Assembly: GCA_030141605.1 (NCBI GenBank)
Contig: JAQGDQ010000084.1
Location: 669,001-689,680 of the forward strand
Reading direction: 5' to 3'
Source of the DNA: Tubiluchus corallicola
Taxonomy: Eukaryota > Priapulida > Priapulimorpha > Priapulimorphida > Tubiluchidae
DNA: 20,680 nt
Below, piece after piece: positions 1 through 20,610 of this stretch (positions are counted from its first letter, which is position 1; each line of letters opens with the position of its first letter). The translations under genes were made by a program, and so were the position numbers. Below the pieces are notes generated by a model, which worked only from the letters and a program-made list of their open reading frames with translations, was not told the DNA's origin and ran no database searches.

Positions 1-186
1 CCATGTGCATAAGGAGCATTTTAGCACAAAGGTCAGCGATGTACAGCCATTTGCACAAGGAGCATTTTAGCACAAAGGTCAACAATGTACAGCCACTTTG
101 TACAACGAGCATTTTAATACAAAAGTCAACGATGTACAGCCACTTTGTACAACAAACATATTAACACGAAGGTCAACAATATCTGC
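1..186. repeat. 46-47 bp tandem array, right end
   Basis: Four copies begin at 1, 47, 93 and 140, each like CCA.TTTG.ACAA..AGCATTTTA followed by CACAAAGGTCAACGATGTAC and AG. The first copy starts at the window edge, so the array continues leftwards. Copies diverge to the right, and the last has lost its end. Confidence 0.9.
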
Positions 187-3163
187 ATCTTAATTAAATG
201 TTGCAAAAAATGGTGTCTTCTGCCGTCCCTTTACTAAGAACATAATTCATCGCTGACTTACAAACACATTCAAACCAGGCCTACATATATACATTTCCCC
301 ATGACGAATTCGAAGCCATTAAAACAACAAACACTTAGCATACAGATAAATACGGATTAGTAAACAGATTAAAAAATATCGTAAGCTAACATTGAATACA
401 AATCAGCGAAAATGAATAGGCGTTGCATATACCCACAGTAAACTATTACAGATAAAGCTAAACTCGTAATACTCATATACAAAAACCACTAGAAATCAGC
501 CAAAAACTACTACTTTACGACCATATTAAAGTTTTAATTTTTTTAAGAAAACATTTAAACATTAGTCATTTTACGAGCATGAATTGGTAAATCGTTCTTT
601 AATTTTGGTGTTGCTACGCTAAAACTATAAGAACCACATGTGACGATATAAAAACGCGACACAACAAGAATCGACGAACAACTGATCTACATTACGATTC
701 ACCAATTGGTAAAATGTCACTGACTCACCCTCCAGGGTGCACCACTCTCTAACCAAAATACGTATTTTTAATCTTATTGACAAGATACACTAATTTAAAA
801 GTTTACTTAGTTAGTGACGTGTGCGCTACGAATGCTTTGATTATTTTTTCAAACTTTACTCAGTGTTATCTAAACTTGTTTCAAATGACCTGTCGTCAAA
901 ATAGCTGCGTCTAACGGTCATCCTGGGAGTTTAAATTTACAAGTTTTAAACAGCTTTACTGCCGACGCAAGCCTTGTATGCAAAAAGGCTTTGTGCAAGT
1001 AATATAAAATGTCAAGACGAATTTTTTTAACCTTTATGGAAGTTGTGGATTTTGTTGTGCTTTAAGAAGTATATTAGCATCTTGTTCTGCAAAACGTTTT
1101 AACGTCTGAAGTCCTGACAGGATATAAGACGACGAATGACTCAACATGAGCAAAGTGGTTTGGCAGATTAAACAACAGGGACCTCGATACGCTAATGGAT
1201 CTCACAGTCGTTCCATTTATTCACTTCCAAGCGGACATGAATCATTTGAGGATGTCTTAGGGAATTCCATTATTTTATATAGCTCTGCTAATTTGTATTG
1301 CTCTGGAAATATGTAGGGTCGCACGACAGATGCGTGAAACGTTATGGCTCGTTCACAAGCGAGGAGTCTTCTGACACCGGTATAGGCCTAAGTTGCTGCA
1401 GTAGTGCTGTGACTCCGAAATTTTCTGTTCACCATGGAATTTAGGCTTCGTTCGCACGAGACGCAAGAGTCTTCTGACACTGTCTCGAAAGTGTTTAGAT
1501 AAGACTTAAAGGAAGCCAGTTGTTATGAAATGTTGTTGGTTAGTAACATCTCCCTGAGACGGTGACCAAGACACACTGTAAGCGGAGGAGCGTTGACCAG
1601 CATGTAATGGCTGCTGTCTCAACGAAATGACAGTTTACAAGTCGTGCTTGCTTTCTGACTAGACGAAACCACGAAATTCTTTTTCTCTGTTTGTTTCTGT
1701 TTGCAGCGAATCTACGACGACCAAGTGATGCGACAAAAGCTCTAAAAACGTAGCCAAATCTGGCTTAGCAAAACTGTTCATGTCGTCGAAATTTAAACTT
1801 ATAGCACGGCATCTCAGACTTGGCAACTCACGCGCATTAGGCGTGTGTCACACGCATTTTAAATCTTTCACACGTGCACACGCACCCAATTTTAACTCCC
1901 ACGCATTCTGCAACGTCACACGAAACTTTGCAAACGATCTGGCTTCTTTTGTCAACAGCACCAATCACGGCACACTTAGTAGTACTTCCAATAATCTCAA
2001 TAATACAGTCATATTTGTGCGTCTTGCGGCGTATGAAACTGTATTCAAATCGAAATCAATTTTAAATGGTAATTAGATTTTTCTATGACTACAGAAGAAC
2101 TTAACAGCCACAGTACCAACATAAGAAACCTCAGCTGAAACTAAAAATGCCTTATTTACCGCTTTGATCTCTTGATTTTCACACTTTAAGTGCAAACATT
2201 TCTGAGGCATTGCCCCGTGGATCCCACTGCATTAAATGATTGGCAAGTCTGATATCTTGTCTATATAAGCGCCGCTCCAAAGGCATTAATATCAGTATTA
2301 ATTCTACTCCACACAGATGTCATTCATTTCTAATCTACATTAAACCACGTAACGCCAACATGTCTTCTCACAAACATCCCCACCATGTAAATCATATTGT
2401 TACGGGGGCGATATGCTATTTATTTTCGACCCCCCCCCATTACATTGTGATGGTCTCGTCCGTACGAAGCCATTTCATAATGGCGTTCAATACCAGGTAT
2501 AAAACTGTCGCTATGAAATGACCTCATTGATTCAGCAGATAAACAGACAGGTGTTCTTACCATCACACAGTACAAAGGACAAGTGTACTGACGAGTTTAC
2601 TTTAACAAATCTCTGTCTGACTTTACAAAGTTTGCATCATACTGGCAGTGAACCCGCTCTACTTGACCTCCGAAATACGAGGGAACGAACCGACTAGGGG
2701 AGAGCCACTAATCAGACCTACTGGCGGCGAACACCCAGCAATGTTACAATGTTTATCCTGGCGTACAGTCAGTCAGTCATTCAAGCATTTCCTGACAGTC
2801 AGTCAAGCATTTCCTCTCTGCCGTATGTTCATTGGTTTCGAATTAAATAAAATTCTAACGACGTCACCCGTACAGTAGCACGATTATACGTTCACACGAA
2901 CAATTCACTTTCAGAAAATTGTGCACATTTAGTCCCATGCTTCAACGTAAATCAACAGCCTTTCACAAGCGACCTTGTACAGTACCTCCCAAAATGCCGC
3001 CAGGTGTTACTCTTTCGCAAAAACAACAGCCGCTTTCAGCCCCATTTATAATGGCGATCTCGATTCACTCAAACTTTCACGCATACACATACATGCACGC
3101 ACGCATGCGCACATGCACACGTCATCATAGAAAAAGAAATATTGTTCTCATTCTGAAGTATAA
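187..3163. other. About 3 kb with no recognisable gene
   Basis: This is AT-rich unique-looking sequence. The open frames are short (under 100 codons) with no known domain, no credible splice-linked peptides and many overlapping frames. Small features seen: a diverged direct repeat around AGTCTTCTGACAC (about 1365 and 1468), a doubled CAGTCAGTCATTCAAGCATTTC-type stretch near 2765-2812, and a run of nine C at 2431-2439. I see no RNA gene. Confidence 0.6.
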
Positions 3164-3690
3164 GCAAATCTATACTTATTCCTAGCTACGAAGTTCCATT
3201 TTAATTCAGGCTCAAATATGATGCCATTTTGGGAAGAAAGGAGGGCTTCGTTGAGTACAGGCAAATCTATACTTATCCCAAGCCACGAAGTTGTTCCATA
3301 TTAATTCAGGCTCAAATCTGTTGCCATTTTGGGAGGAAAGGGGGTTTCGTTGAGTACAGGCAAATCTATACTTATCCCAAGCCACGAAGTTCCATGTTCC
3401 ATATTAATTCAGGCTCAAGTCTGTTGCCATTTTGAGAAGAAATGAGAGCTTCGTTGAGAACAGGCAAATCTATGCTTATCCCAAGCCACGAAGTTGTTCC
3501 ATATTAATTCAGGCTCAAATCTGTTGCCATTTTGGGAGGAAAGGGGGTTTCGTTGAGTACAGGCAAATCTATACTTATCCCAAGACACGAAGTTCCATAT
3601 TAATTCAGGTTCAAATCTGATGCCATTTTGGGAAGAAAGGAGGTCTTCGTTGAGTACAGGTAAATCTATACTTATCCCAAAATACGAAGG
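3164..3690. repeat. 97-104 bp minisatellite, five full copies and a partial
   Basis: Copies start at the motif G(C/T)AAATCTATACTTATCC at 3164, 3261, 3360, 3464, 3563 and 3660, with spacings 97, 99, 104, 99 and 97. Length changes come mainly from GTT and GTTCCAT duplications after CACGAA. Each full copy contains GCCATTTTG(G/A)GA and TTCGTTGAG. The array keeps short frames open on both strands, which explains the repetitive peptides predicted there. I do not call them genes. Confidence 0.95.
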
Positions 3691-3889
3691 TTGACCGTGC
3701 ATGACTCGAGATATATTTGGCATGAGGTAGGACATGACCTTGCCAGAATTTCAAGTACATTTTCGTTTTACGTTACAATCACATTCACACGTTACAGCAA
3801 AGGTGGATCTTTTCATGATTAGGAGACTAAGAATTCGGAAGTGCAAAAGTATTTACTCAAGATTTATGTAGCGTAAGAGCCTCTTTAGT

Positions 3890-4360
3890 CATTGACTATG
3901 AGTTCCTCTTTGTAATTTACTGTGTTACTGATACATTTCCGCTATAGTGGCTGTAGAGGCCAATGCGAGCAGAGCAAGATCTTCCACAGTTAGTGCACTG
4001 GAATGCTGAAGTGCTTTCCGTAATTGTGGGATTCTTCCTTCATTGATGCCTCTATTCCCACTTTGTCCGGAGACCGTTTTCTTTTTGCTTAACCCCATCA
4101 AACAGTAACTTTCTCCGAGTTTCTCTGTCCAAGGCCGCAGTTTCCCAGTTTTGGCATCTAAGCTTGAAAAGCTGCAAATCTTTCTTTAGAACATCCTTAA
4201 ATCTCAAATCTCAAATCTGTCTTCTTTCAGCACTCCATAAAACTAATCCTTTGGTATCTACCGTCAAGAATCCTAACCATAATGTTCCGCACATCTCGGT
4301 CGGCGATGTTTTAGCATGGACTGTAGTTAGTGTAGTGTCAAACGCTTGTGAGTTGGTGAC
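3890..4360 (-). mobile_element. Decayed C-terminal end of a LINE (non-LTR) ORF
   Basis: Reading leftwards in broken frames, the peptides are RVTN.QAFDTT, RNIMVRILDGRYQRISF, YGVLKEDR, RFKDVLKKDLQLFK, CQNWETAALDRETRRKL and FQCTNCGRSCSARIGLYSHY. From memory these follow in order the conserved tail of a common LINE ORF2: the HV.RM.D.R.PK..(F/L)YGEL..GKR block, the (R)(F/Y)KD.LK block, the W(E).LA.DR..WR block, and a final C..C.R....RIGL..H zinc-knuckle motif. Stops and frameshifts interrupt it, including a 7-bp duplication near 4200. The RT catalytic part is absent. It is a dead 5'-truncated copy; the clade is not resolved. Confidence 0.85.
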
Positions 4361-6133
4361 ACGACCCTTCGATGATATCCCTACATTCTGCGAAGACAGC
4401 TTTAATTGCAGCCAGCAAAAAGAGGCAGGCTTCTACAATATGTAATTTTTGAATATAGAAATTCTAAATTTTGAAATTTTAAGAAAGAGTTATTTGCCCA
4501 GAAAATACTTAGCTTTTGCACTGAAAATGTTCAATTCATTTGCCCTGACCCCTCGCTTCCCACGCCCATCAACGTGGCGCAGGAACTGGAGATTTCGAAG
4601 CGCACTCAAAATCAATGCAAAGCAATTGCGTCTCTATGGCTATTCCTTTCGAGGAAGGTGATATAGTGTCAACCAATGGTAAAGCCAAACTTATAGACCA
4701 CACATTTCAATCACACAATTATATCGTATTGCATCATTCCATTGTTCCTTAAATGTCATTCTTGCTGGATCATTCAAACTCCACATCGAGCAATTAGTCA
4801 AGAAGACACCGCAACACTCATCCAGTCATTTACTAACTAGTCACTGCGCTGCACAACTTTCATAGTCAAGCGTACAGCATGATCACTCAGTCGGCTTCTC
4901 ATTACCATTTTCAATGTTTGGCATTATCACAGCAACAGCGAATGGCAGTTGTGGTGGCAGTGGCTGCTGGAGTAGCAACGGCAGTAGCAGCAATGACAAA
5001 CAATCAGCTAAAATTACAAGAGAGGAAATCTTATACTGCGCTACAGTTGAGCAATGAGCAAAATGTATAAAACGTTAGTTGGTTTTCTCTTACCAACAAC
5101 AGCGTTATACGCAACTTAAACCTTGCCAACTTATTCATTCTGTAATATCGTTATTAAACACGAGATCTCCAATCTCCAAGCGAGTACTTTATAAGTTTGC
5201 ATAACGGATAACAAAGCAAAATGAAAAGATGTATTGTACTTGATACACAAAAAGGATAAGAGCGATTTGAAGAGAATTTCGGAATGAAACTCGACATTAA
5301 GATCCTCTACCAGACATCAGATATTTCTTCAGTTAGACCCCCAATACACGACGGAGGAACAAACGGAACAGTAACAGATCAAGCATTCAATATGGTAAAC
5401 GCTTTTCGTAGTCTGCTTGCCTGTTTGCATGTGTATCTTATGGACAAACGCCACGTGTAAAGAGCAGTTTCCTGTGAAAGCTCTGCAGGCGTGAGATTAT
5501 AATACTTAAGAGTTTGGAATCACTGATCCTGCCACCGGAAGTTTGCTATAAGGTGTTACTCTAGCCAATCAGATGTGTATTGAGATGCATCTTTTATTAC
5601 TGCGCCTAAAGGCCAATCATCAGCAACTTAGAAGTAGTCCCGTCTCCGTGGTGACACGGCAGCAGACGACATTACAAAAGGTGACAGGTCAGCAGAGGCT
5701 CGTTGCTAGGTTTTACTAAGACTAGGTGTTCGACACAAGTTAACTAAGTTTCGCCTTAGAATTGTGGGTTATAAGGATCAGCATTATCAGCTGGAAGGCA
5801 GTAAGTTTGTAGACTGAAGTGCTTTGCTATAGACTCAGCACCAGGCGTTTAGACGTTTAGGCGTCTTACCCTCTTAGACTTATTGTGGATGTTCATCAGT
5901 GCACTTAATGTTCAATATACTATACGATCACATATGCTAAACAAGACTTTATGTTGCATACTTCATCACGTGACGATAATTATAGTGCTTATTCAAAGAG
6001 AAGTTTACAATTGATAATGAACTAGTCCACTCAAAGAACATGTTCATTATTACCAGACACACATACATTATTGCTTATGTTCCGTCACTAACATCAGCAA
6101 GCTTGCAGACATTGGAGAAAAATTTAAAAAGAT
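4361..6133. other. About 1.8 kb without a recognised gene
   Basis: No conserved peptide or RNA was seen. Short open frames at 4449-4661 and 4879-5070 have no domain. A small hairpin with a GTGA loop occurs at 5641-5668. Two close CCAAT motifs lie near 5562 and 5612. Confidence 0.6.
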
Positions 6134-6537
6134 AATTAGAAATAGTACATAGTGACTTTAGGCATAGTACATAGACACAAGAACGAAGATAATAATTAGA
6201 AATAGTACATAGTGACTTTAGGCATAGTACATAGACACAAGAACGAAGATAATAATTAGAAATAGTACATAGTGACTTTGGGCATAGTACATAGACACAA
6301 GAACGAAGATAATTAGAAATAGTACATAGTGACTTTAGGCATAGTACATATACACAAGAACGAAGATAATTAGAAATAGTACATAGTGACTTTAGGCATA
6401 GTACGTAGACACAAGAACGAAGGTAATAATTAGAAATAGTATATAGTGACTTTAGGCATAGTACGTAGACACAAGAACGAAGGTAATTAGAAATAGTACA
6501 TAGTGACTTTAGGCGTAGTACATAGACACAAGAACGT
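6134..6537. repeat. 57/60 bp minisatellite, seven copies
   Basis: Copies start at AATTAGAAATAGTACATAG at 6134, 6194, 6254, 6311, 6368, 6428 and 6485. Spacings are 60, 60, 57, 57, 60 and 57; the 3-bp difference is an extra AAT before the start of the next unit. AGTACATAG occurs twice per unit. Copies differ by only a few substitutions, which suggests a young array. Confidence 0.95.
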
Positions 6538-6852
6538 CTTATACAGATGGAAAATTACGCTTGTACAATGAAACTTTAAGTGAATGGAAAACAATTAGGG
6601 TTTTACCATAAAACGAATACAGAAATAACGAAGCACAAACAGATGGTTTGCTTTATGCAGGTCTTACAACAAAAATGATTTAAACAGCAAAAAACAGACG
6701 AGCTAAGGTAACTATTTACATCAAGGTAACATAAACGAACTGTTATTCAAAGTGACTGAAAAAGCAACACAATTTTCAACATTCCTCATACAACAATTTC
6801 ATTCAGCGCTAAATATCACATAAGCTGCAGCTTTAAAATTTATCGTTCTGTA

Positions 6853-7101
6853 CGTTGTTGTTGTTGTTGTTGTTGCTGTTGTTGCTGTTGTTGTTTTGTT
6901 GTTGTTGTTGTTGTTGTCACTGCTGTTACTGTTGCTTTTGTTGTTGTAACTGTTGTTACTGTTGCTTTTGTTGTTGTCATTGACGCTATTGGTGTTGTCG
7001 TTGTAATTTTCATCGTCGTCATTGCCATTGCCATTGCCATTGTTGTTGTTGTTGTTGTCACAGCTGCTGTTGTTGTTTGTTGTTGTTGTCACTGCTGCTG
7101 C

Positions 7102-7146
<45 letters not shown>

Positions 7147-7663
7147 CACAGCTACTGTCGTCGTCGTCGTTGTTGTTGTTGTTGTCACAGTTACTGTCGT
7201 TGTTGTTGTTGTTGTTGTTGTCACAGCTACTGTCATCGTCGTTGTTGTTGTCGTCACAGCTACTGTCGTTGTTGTTGTTGTCACTGCTGCTGCTGTTGTT
7301 GTCGTCGTCATTGTTGTTGTTGTCACAGCTGCTGTCGTTGTTGCTGTTGTCACAGCTAGTGCCGTCATCGTTGTTGTTGTTGTCACAGCTGCTGTCGTTG
7401 TTGTTGTTGACGCAGCTAGTGTCGTTGTTGTTGTTGTCACAGCTGCTGTCGTTGTTGTTGTTGTCACAGCTAATGTCGTCGTCGTTGCTGTTGTTGTCAG
7501 AGCTACTGTCGTCGTCGTTGTTGTTGTTGTCACAGCTACTATCGTTGTTGTTGTTGTCATAGCTAGTGTCGTCATCGTTGTTGTTGTTGTCACAGCTAGT
7601 GTCGTCGTAGTCGTCGTCATCGTTGTTGTTTGATGTTTTTGTTGCTGTTGTTGTTGTTAAGCA
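6853..7663. repeat. Imperfect (GTT)n / (CAA)n array with higher-order structure
   Basis: Runs of GTT are punctuated every few tens of bases by GTCACAGCT(A/G)CTGTC-type interruptions from about 7060 to 7610. This leaves a 273-codon Thr-rich frame on the minus strand and Val- or Leu-rich frames on the plus strand. All are products of the triplet repeat, which has no stop codon in most frames. No signal peptide or domain is seen. Confidence 0.9.
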
Positions 7664-8602
7664 ACAAACTGCTGATGTGAAATGTCAAAAGTTGTGTTGA
7701 GTCTTTGACGTCATTATCCAGGCACTGCTATTTCTACAACTAACCTCACGTCCGCGTCAATAGTTTTATTTTAAAAACTGTAACCATGTGTTTGGTCTTA
7801 TATTTATACACTGTATAATCTCAGTGACATTCTTAGCTGCCATACAAGGTCAATGCAACGTTCGGTAACTACCAATATGTTTCAAGTCTGTTACTTGTAT
7901 AGGATATCCCAGTAATGTAACAACCTGGCGTAAATGAAAGCTTATTCATTCCCTGCACATTATCAATCGTCTGTTGACTTGTGGGTGAACGAGGAATGTC
8001 CATAGGGTGTTTGGTTAGTAAAAATGAATAAAATATAATGGAACCTTGTGACAACACATCACTCCTCACACTTGACTATTACTGCGTCACAGTGACACAA
8101 CACACTCACCATTTCGTCACACGTTTCATTGGTCATTGTTTGCAAAAAAGTCGTTGGTTATTGCCTCAAAGGATTACGTTTTGGTCCACGGGTATTAACG
8201 TTGTTCGTCCACATTGTCCTTGGTCTCAGATGCCATCAATACGTCACAGACAGCAGCGGACCAACAATGGTTCGAGTCGGGTAACAATGTCAAGTTCCCG
8301 AATGAGCAAGAATAATATCACATACAGACGCCGACATCACACGACTCGTGGCGCCACTCTGCGTACTTTTTTCTGCAATAAACAATTATTTTTACCGACT
8401 TCGTAACAACCGACAAAGTTACACATTCAGCAATGCGTGGACATGAAACACACATTTAAATACATTCCTTTCTTCTCGTTTGGCTTCGCTTCCGTTTCCG
8501 CACTTTCGTTTCATTCTCGATTTTAATTTTCTAGTTGCCTGACCAGTCCTTTCGTCTAGTTAATTTTGTGCATAATGAATTCACATTCTTATCCCTAGTT
8601 TT
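7664..8602. other. About 0.9 kb without a recognised gene
   Basis: A 122-codon frame at 8038-8406 (plus) has no family resemblance, and its base pattern looks like the surrounding non-coding sequence. Nothing else was recognised. Confidence 0.55.
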
Positions 8603-9500
<898 letters not shown>

Positions 9501-9663
9501 TCTGCCCCTACACTTCTTTGCCTCTTCTACTCTTCAACATCTTTCTTACTCTCTTTCTCCATTTCTCTTTTCATCACCTGCCTTGTTCCTGGACTTTGAT
9601 CTTCTGCTTATGTTCTGAATACTTAGTTACTGCTTATGAACTGAAGTTACTGAATTGATAAAG

Positions 9664-9786
9664 CAGCCGGGTTTGCTTTACCCGCATGTCAAGTGGCTGT
9701 TGTAGTTAAGACGCGTTGCTGTGGTACACTTAACCTTTGACCTACAGCAAGTGCGCGTGCGCAAAACGAAACTGCGAAAAGGCTTA
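9664..9786 (+). repeat. Interspersed element, solitary copy
   Basis: This matches 13719-13843 in direct orientation, from TTTGCTTTACCC.CATGTCA, through GTTGTAGTTAAGAC, CGTTGCTGTGGTACACTTAAC and GCGCGTGCGCA, to GAAAAGGCTT. It contains TAACCTTTGACCT at 9731-9743, a DR1-type nuclear-receptor half-site pair on the minus strand. It lies just downstream of the gene's presumed 3' end. Confidence 0.8.
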
Positions 9787-10118
9787 TTAGGACAAAGGTG
9801 GCAAATATTACAGATTTGTGAGAATTAATTTCACACATCTCTGACGTGCTGCTTTAAACACAAGTAATTTCAAATGCTAATTATGACAGTAAAGACAAAA
9901 AACTAAAATTCAATACAACAACCATAATCCAGAAAATGACAAACTACATTTAGGAATGAAATCCATACGTCTACACTCACTGGGGCGCTGGTTGTTAAGT
10001 TTCTAATTATTATTTAACTCGAATAAAACCGGACAGAAAAAATACAAAATGCAATATATTGACCACTAGCACGTCATTCAGCTGTACAGTCTGTTAAACT
10101 AGACATTTTTTAAACGTT

Positions 10119-10482
10119 TTTATTTTGATTTTTATTACTAATTTCGTTGCACACCACGCCTCAAACTGTTCACATTGCACTAATTCATGAAATATATAGA
10201 CGGATTACAGAAACGTTAAAAACATCAAGATTTCGGTTTGATTGTCAAAAACGATACGTCAGACTGCTTATACTGCCTGTTGCATTAACGCCCCAGCAGT
10301 TGGAGTTTCAAAATGTCTGTTTCCAAATTTAAGTTACGTCACATTACATTAAAATAAGGAGTAGAAGAGAGAGAGATGATAACGTTTGCACCCAGAGATT
10401 CACAATCGATTAAACGCAGGCGCTCTTTCCTCCCCCGCTTCGTCCCTCTTCCCTTATTTTAATCTAATGTGACTTATAGTTG
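10119..10482 (-). promoter_or_regulatory. Probable 3' UTR and poly(A) signals of the RhoGAP-START gene
   Basis: On the minus strand, AATAAA hexamers lie at 10136-10131 and 10124-10119, about 350 nt past the stop codon. No closer AATAAA was seen. The region between contains no recognisable gene. The UTR end is inferred from the hexamers only and has no transcript support. Confidence 0.4.
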
Positions 10483-19652
<9,170 letters not shown>

Positions 19653-19749
19653 CTATAAAGTTAAAGGAAAAGATATTGGGTTTATTTTACATTTACTACT
19701 TAAACTTAGAAAAATATAACAAAGATATAAAAAAATTGTTTACAGAGCG

Positions 19750-20165
19750 TATACTGTTAATTTTATAGAAATTTTTAGGTATAGTGGTAGCCGCCATTTT
19801 CTTGAAAACTGTGACGTAACTGCTGGACTTATTGGCTTTTCGTAAGTGTGCGCTGCTTTAACCAATTCAAACATCTGTAGCTTGTCTAACGTTCATGCAA
19901 AAATATCACAAATTTGCTTTCTAATTGTTTTGTTAAAACAATTTCTACTTGTTTTGCAAATTATTACAAAAGTGTTACAGAATTAACTATGCAGTTTTTT
20001 TTTTATAAAAACGTAATGTACTTTTCATGAAGCTTGACAGTGCGCTACTTTTCTTCAAAACGAGTGACGTCATCGGAAGAAGAATGGACATTGAAAATGG
20101 GAGCGTCCAAGCATGAAGTGATTGCGACTTTAAAGTGATTTTACTAATAACACCAGGCGCTTATC
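19750..20165 (-). repeat. Diverged interspersed repeat, copy B
   Basis: This is the reverse-orientation relative of 10750-11070 and a little longer. It keeps TGACGTCA (20065-20072) and GCCGCCATTTTCTTGAAAA (19791-19809). It lies upstream of exon a in the gene, hence in an intron if more exons exist to the right. Confidence 0.8.
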
Positions 20166-20184
20166 ACACTTCTGTTACTGAATT

Positions 20185-20610
20185 TTTCGTGAACATTGAA
20201 ACAAGGCTAACTTCCCAGAAAGCTTAATCTTTTTATTAACATAGTCATGAGTATACTTGTACAGAAACGAGAGCCTATGGGTGGAAAGCTTGTTAGTGAA
20301 GGCGTAGTAGACATTCTTACTGTGTGACTCATTTGCTGTTTCCTTGGATAAAATAATGCCTTGCACCCAAAGATGTTTGTTGTTTGAGTTTCTAACCCGT
20401 GATTTAAAGTACTGTACATAAGAGCGGAGTCAAGCAGGGTTGTGTTCTTGCGCCAACCTTATTTTCCTTCTTACTCAGACATGCCTTCAATAATATTCCA
20501 CAAGGCATTTTTTACATACTAGATTGCGCTTATTGCAGATTAATTACTAAATCCTTCTAACAGTTTTCGTGAACATTAAATAAACCTAACTTCCCATAAG
20601 GCTTGACCTT
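20185..20610. repeat. Pair of about 47 bp direct repeats flanking the RT fragment
   Basis: TTTTCGTGAACATTGAAACA, AGGCTAACTTCCCAGAAAGC and TTAATCTTT at 20185-20233 match TTTTCGTGAACATTAAATAA, ACCTAACTTCCCATAAGGC and TTGACCTTT at 20564-20611. The repeats are about 379 bp apart, with the reverse-transcriptase fragment between them. Confidence 0.8.
20423..20560 (+). pseudogene. Reverse transcriptase fragment of a LINE
   Basis: This 45-codon open stretch begins SGVKQGCVLAPTLFSFLL and continues RHAFNNIPQGIFY, with stops upstream at 20405 and at its end (20558-20560). GVKQGCVLAPTLFS is the well-known motif 4/B block of LINE reverse transcriptases. The catalytic (F/Y)xDD box is not found downstream in the window. 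It is a small dead fragment, antisense to the RhoGAP-START gene. It may belong to the same broad LINE group as the remnant at 3890-4360, but the two pieces do not overlap in the protein. Confidence 0.85.

Noticed and set aside
2640-2745. tRNA-like patches (TAGTGGCTCTC and GGTTCGTTCC on the minus strand)
   Set aside because: The A-box to B-box distance is too short, no cloverleaf closes, and no tail or body is seen. At most it is a decayed SINE.
3229-3735. Repeat-peptide frames on both strands (YRQIYTYPK type), considered as a possible repetitive secreted protein
   Set aside because: They follow the 97-104 bp minisatellite, whose unit length is not a multiple of three in most copies, so the frame shifts between units. 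There is no start context or signal peptide.
3164-6537. Arrays of regular direct repeats as a possible CRISPR
   Set aside because: Repeats are contiguous without unique spacers, and the genome is clearly animal.
6590-6605. TTAGGG near 6596 as an interstitial telomere repeat
   Set aside because: It is a single hexamer only, with no tandem copies.
6799-7620. 273-codon Thr-rich (mucin-like) open frame on the minus strand
   Set aside because: It is the translation of the (CAA)n strand of a triplet array, which lacks stops in this frame. There is no signal peptide, Cys domains or flanking coding sequence, and three frames are open at once.
8038-8406. 122-codon plus-strand frame
   Set aside because: No recognisable domain or splice-linked continuation; composition is like the surrounding non-coding DNA.
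10147-10332. 61-codon plus-strand frame overlapping the presumed 3' UTR
   Set aside because: No similarity to known families and antisense to the gene's end; length is expected by chance.
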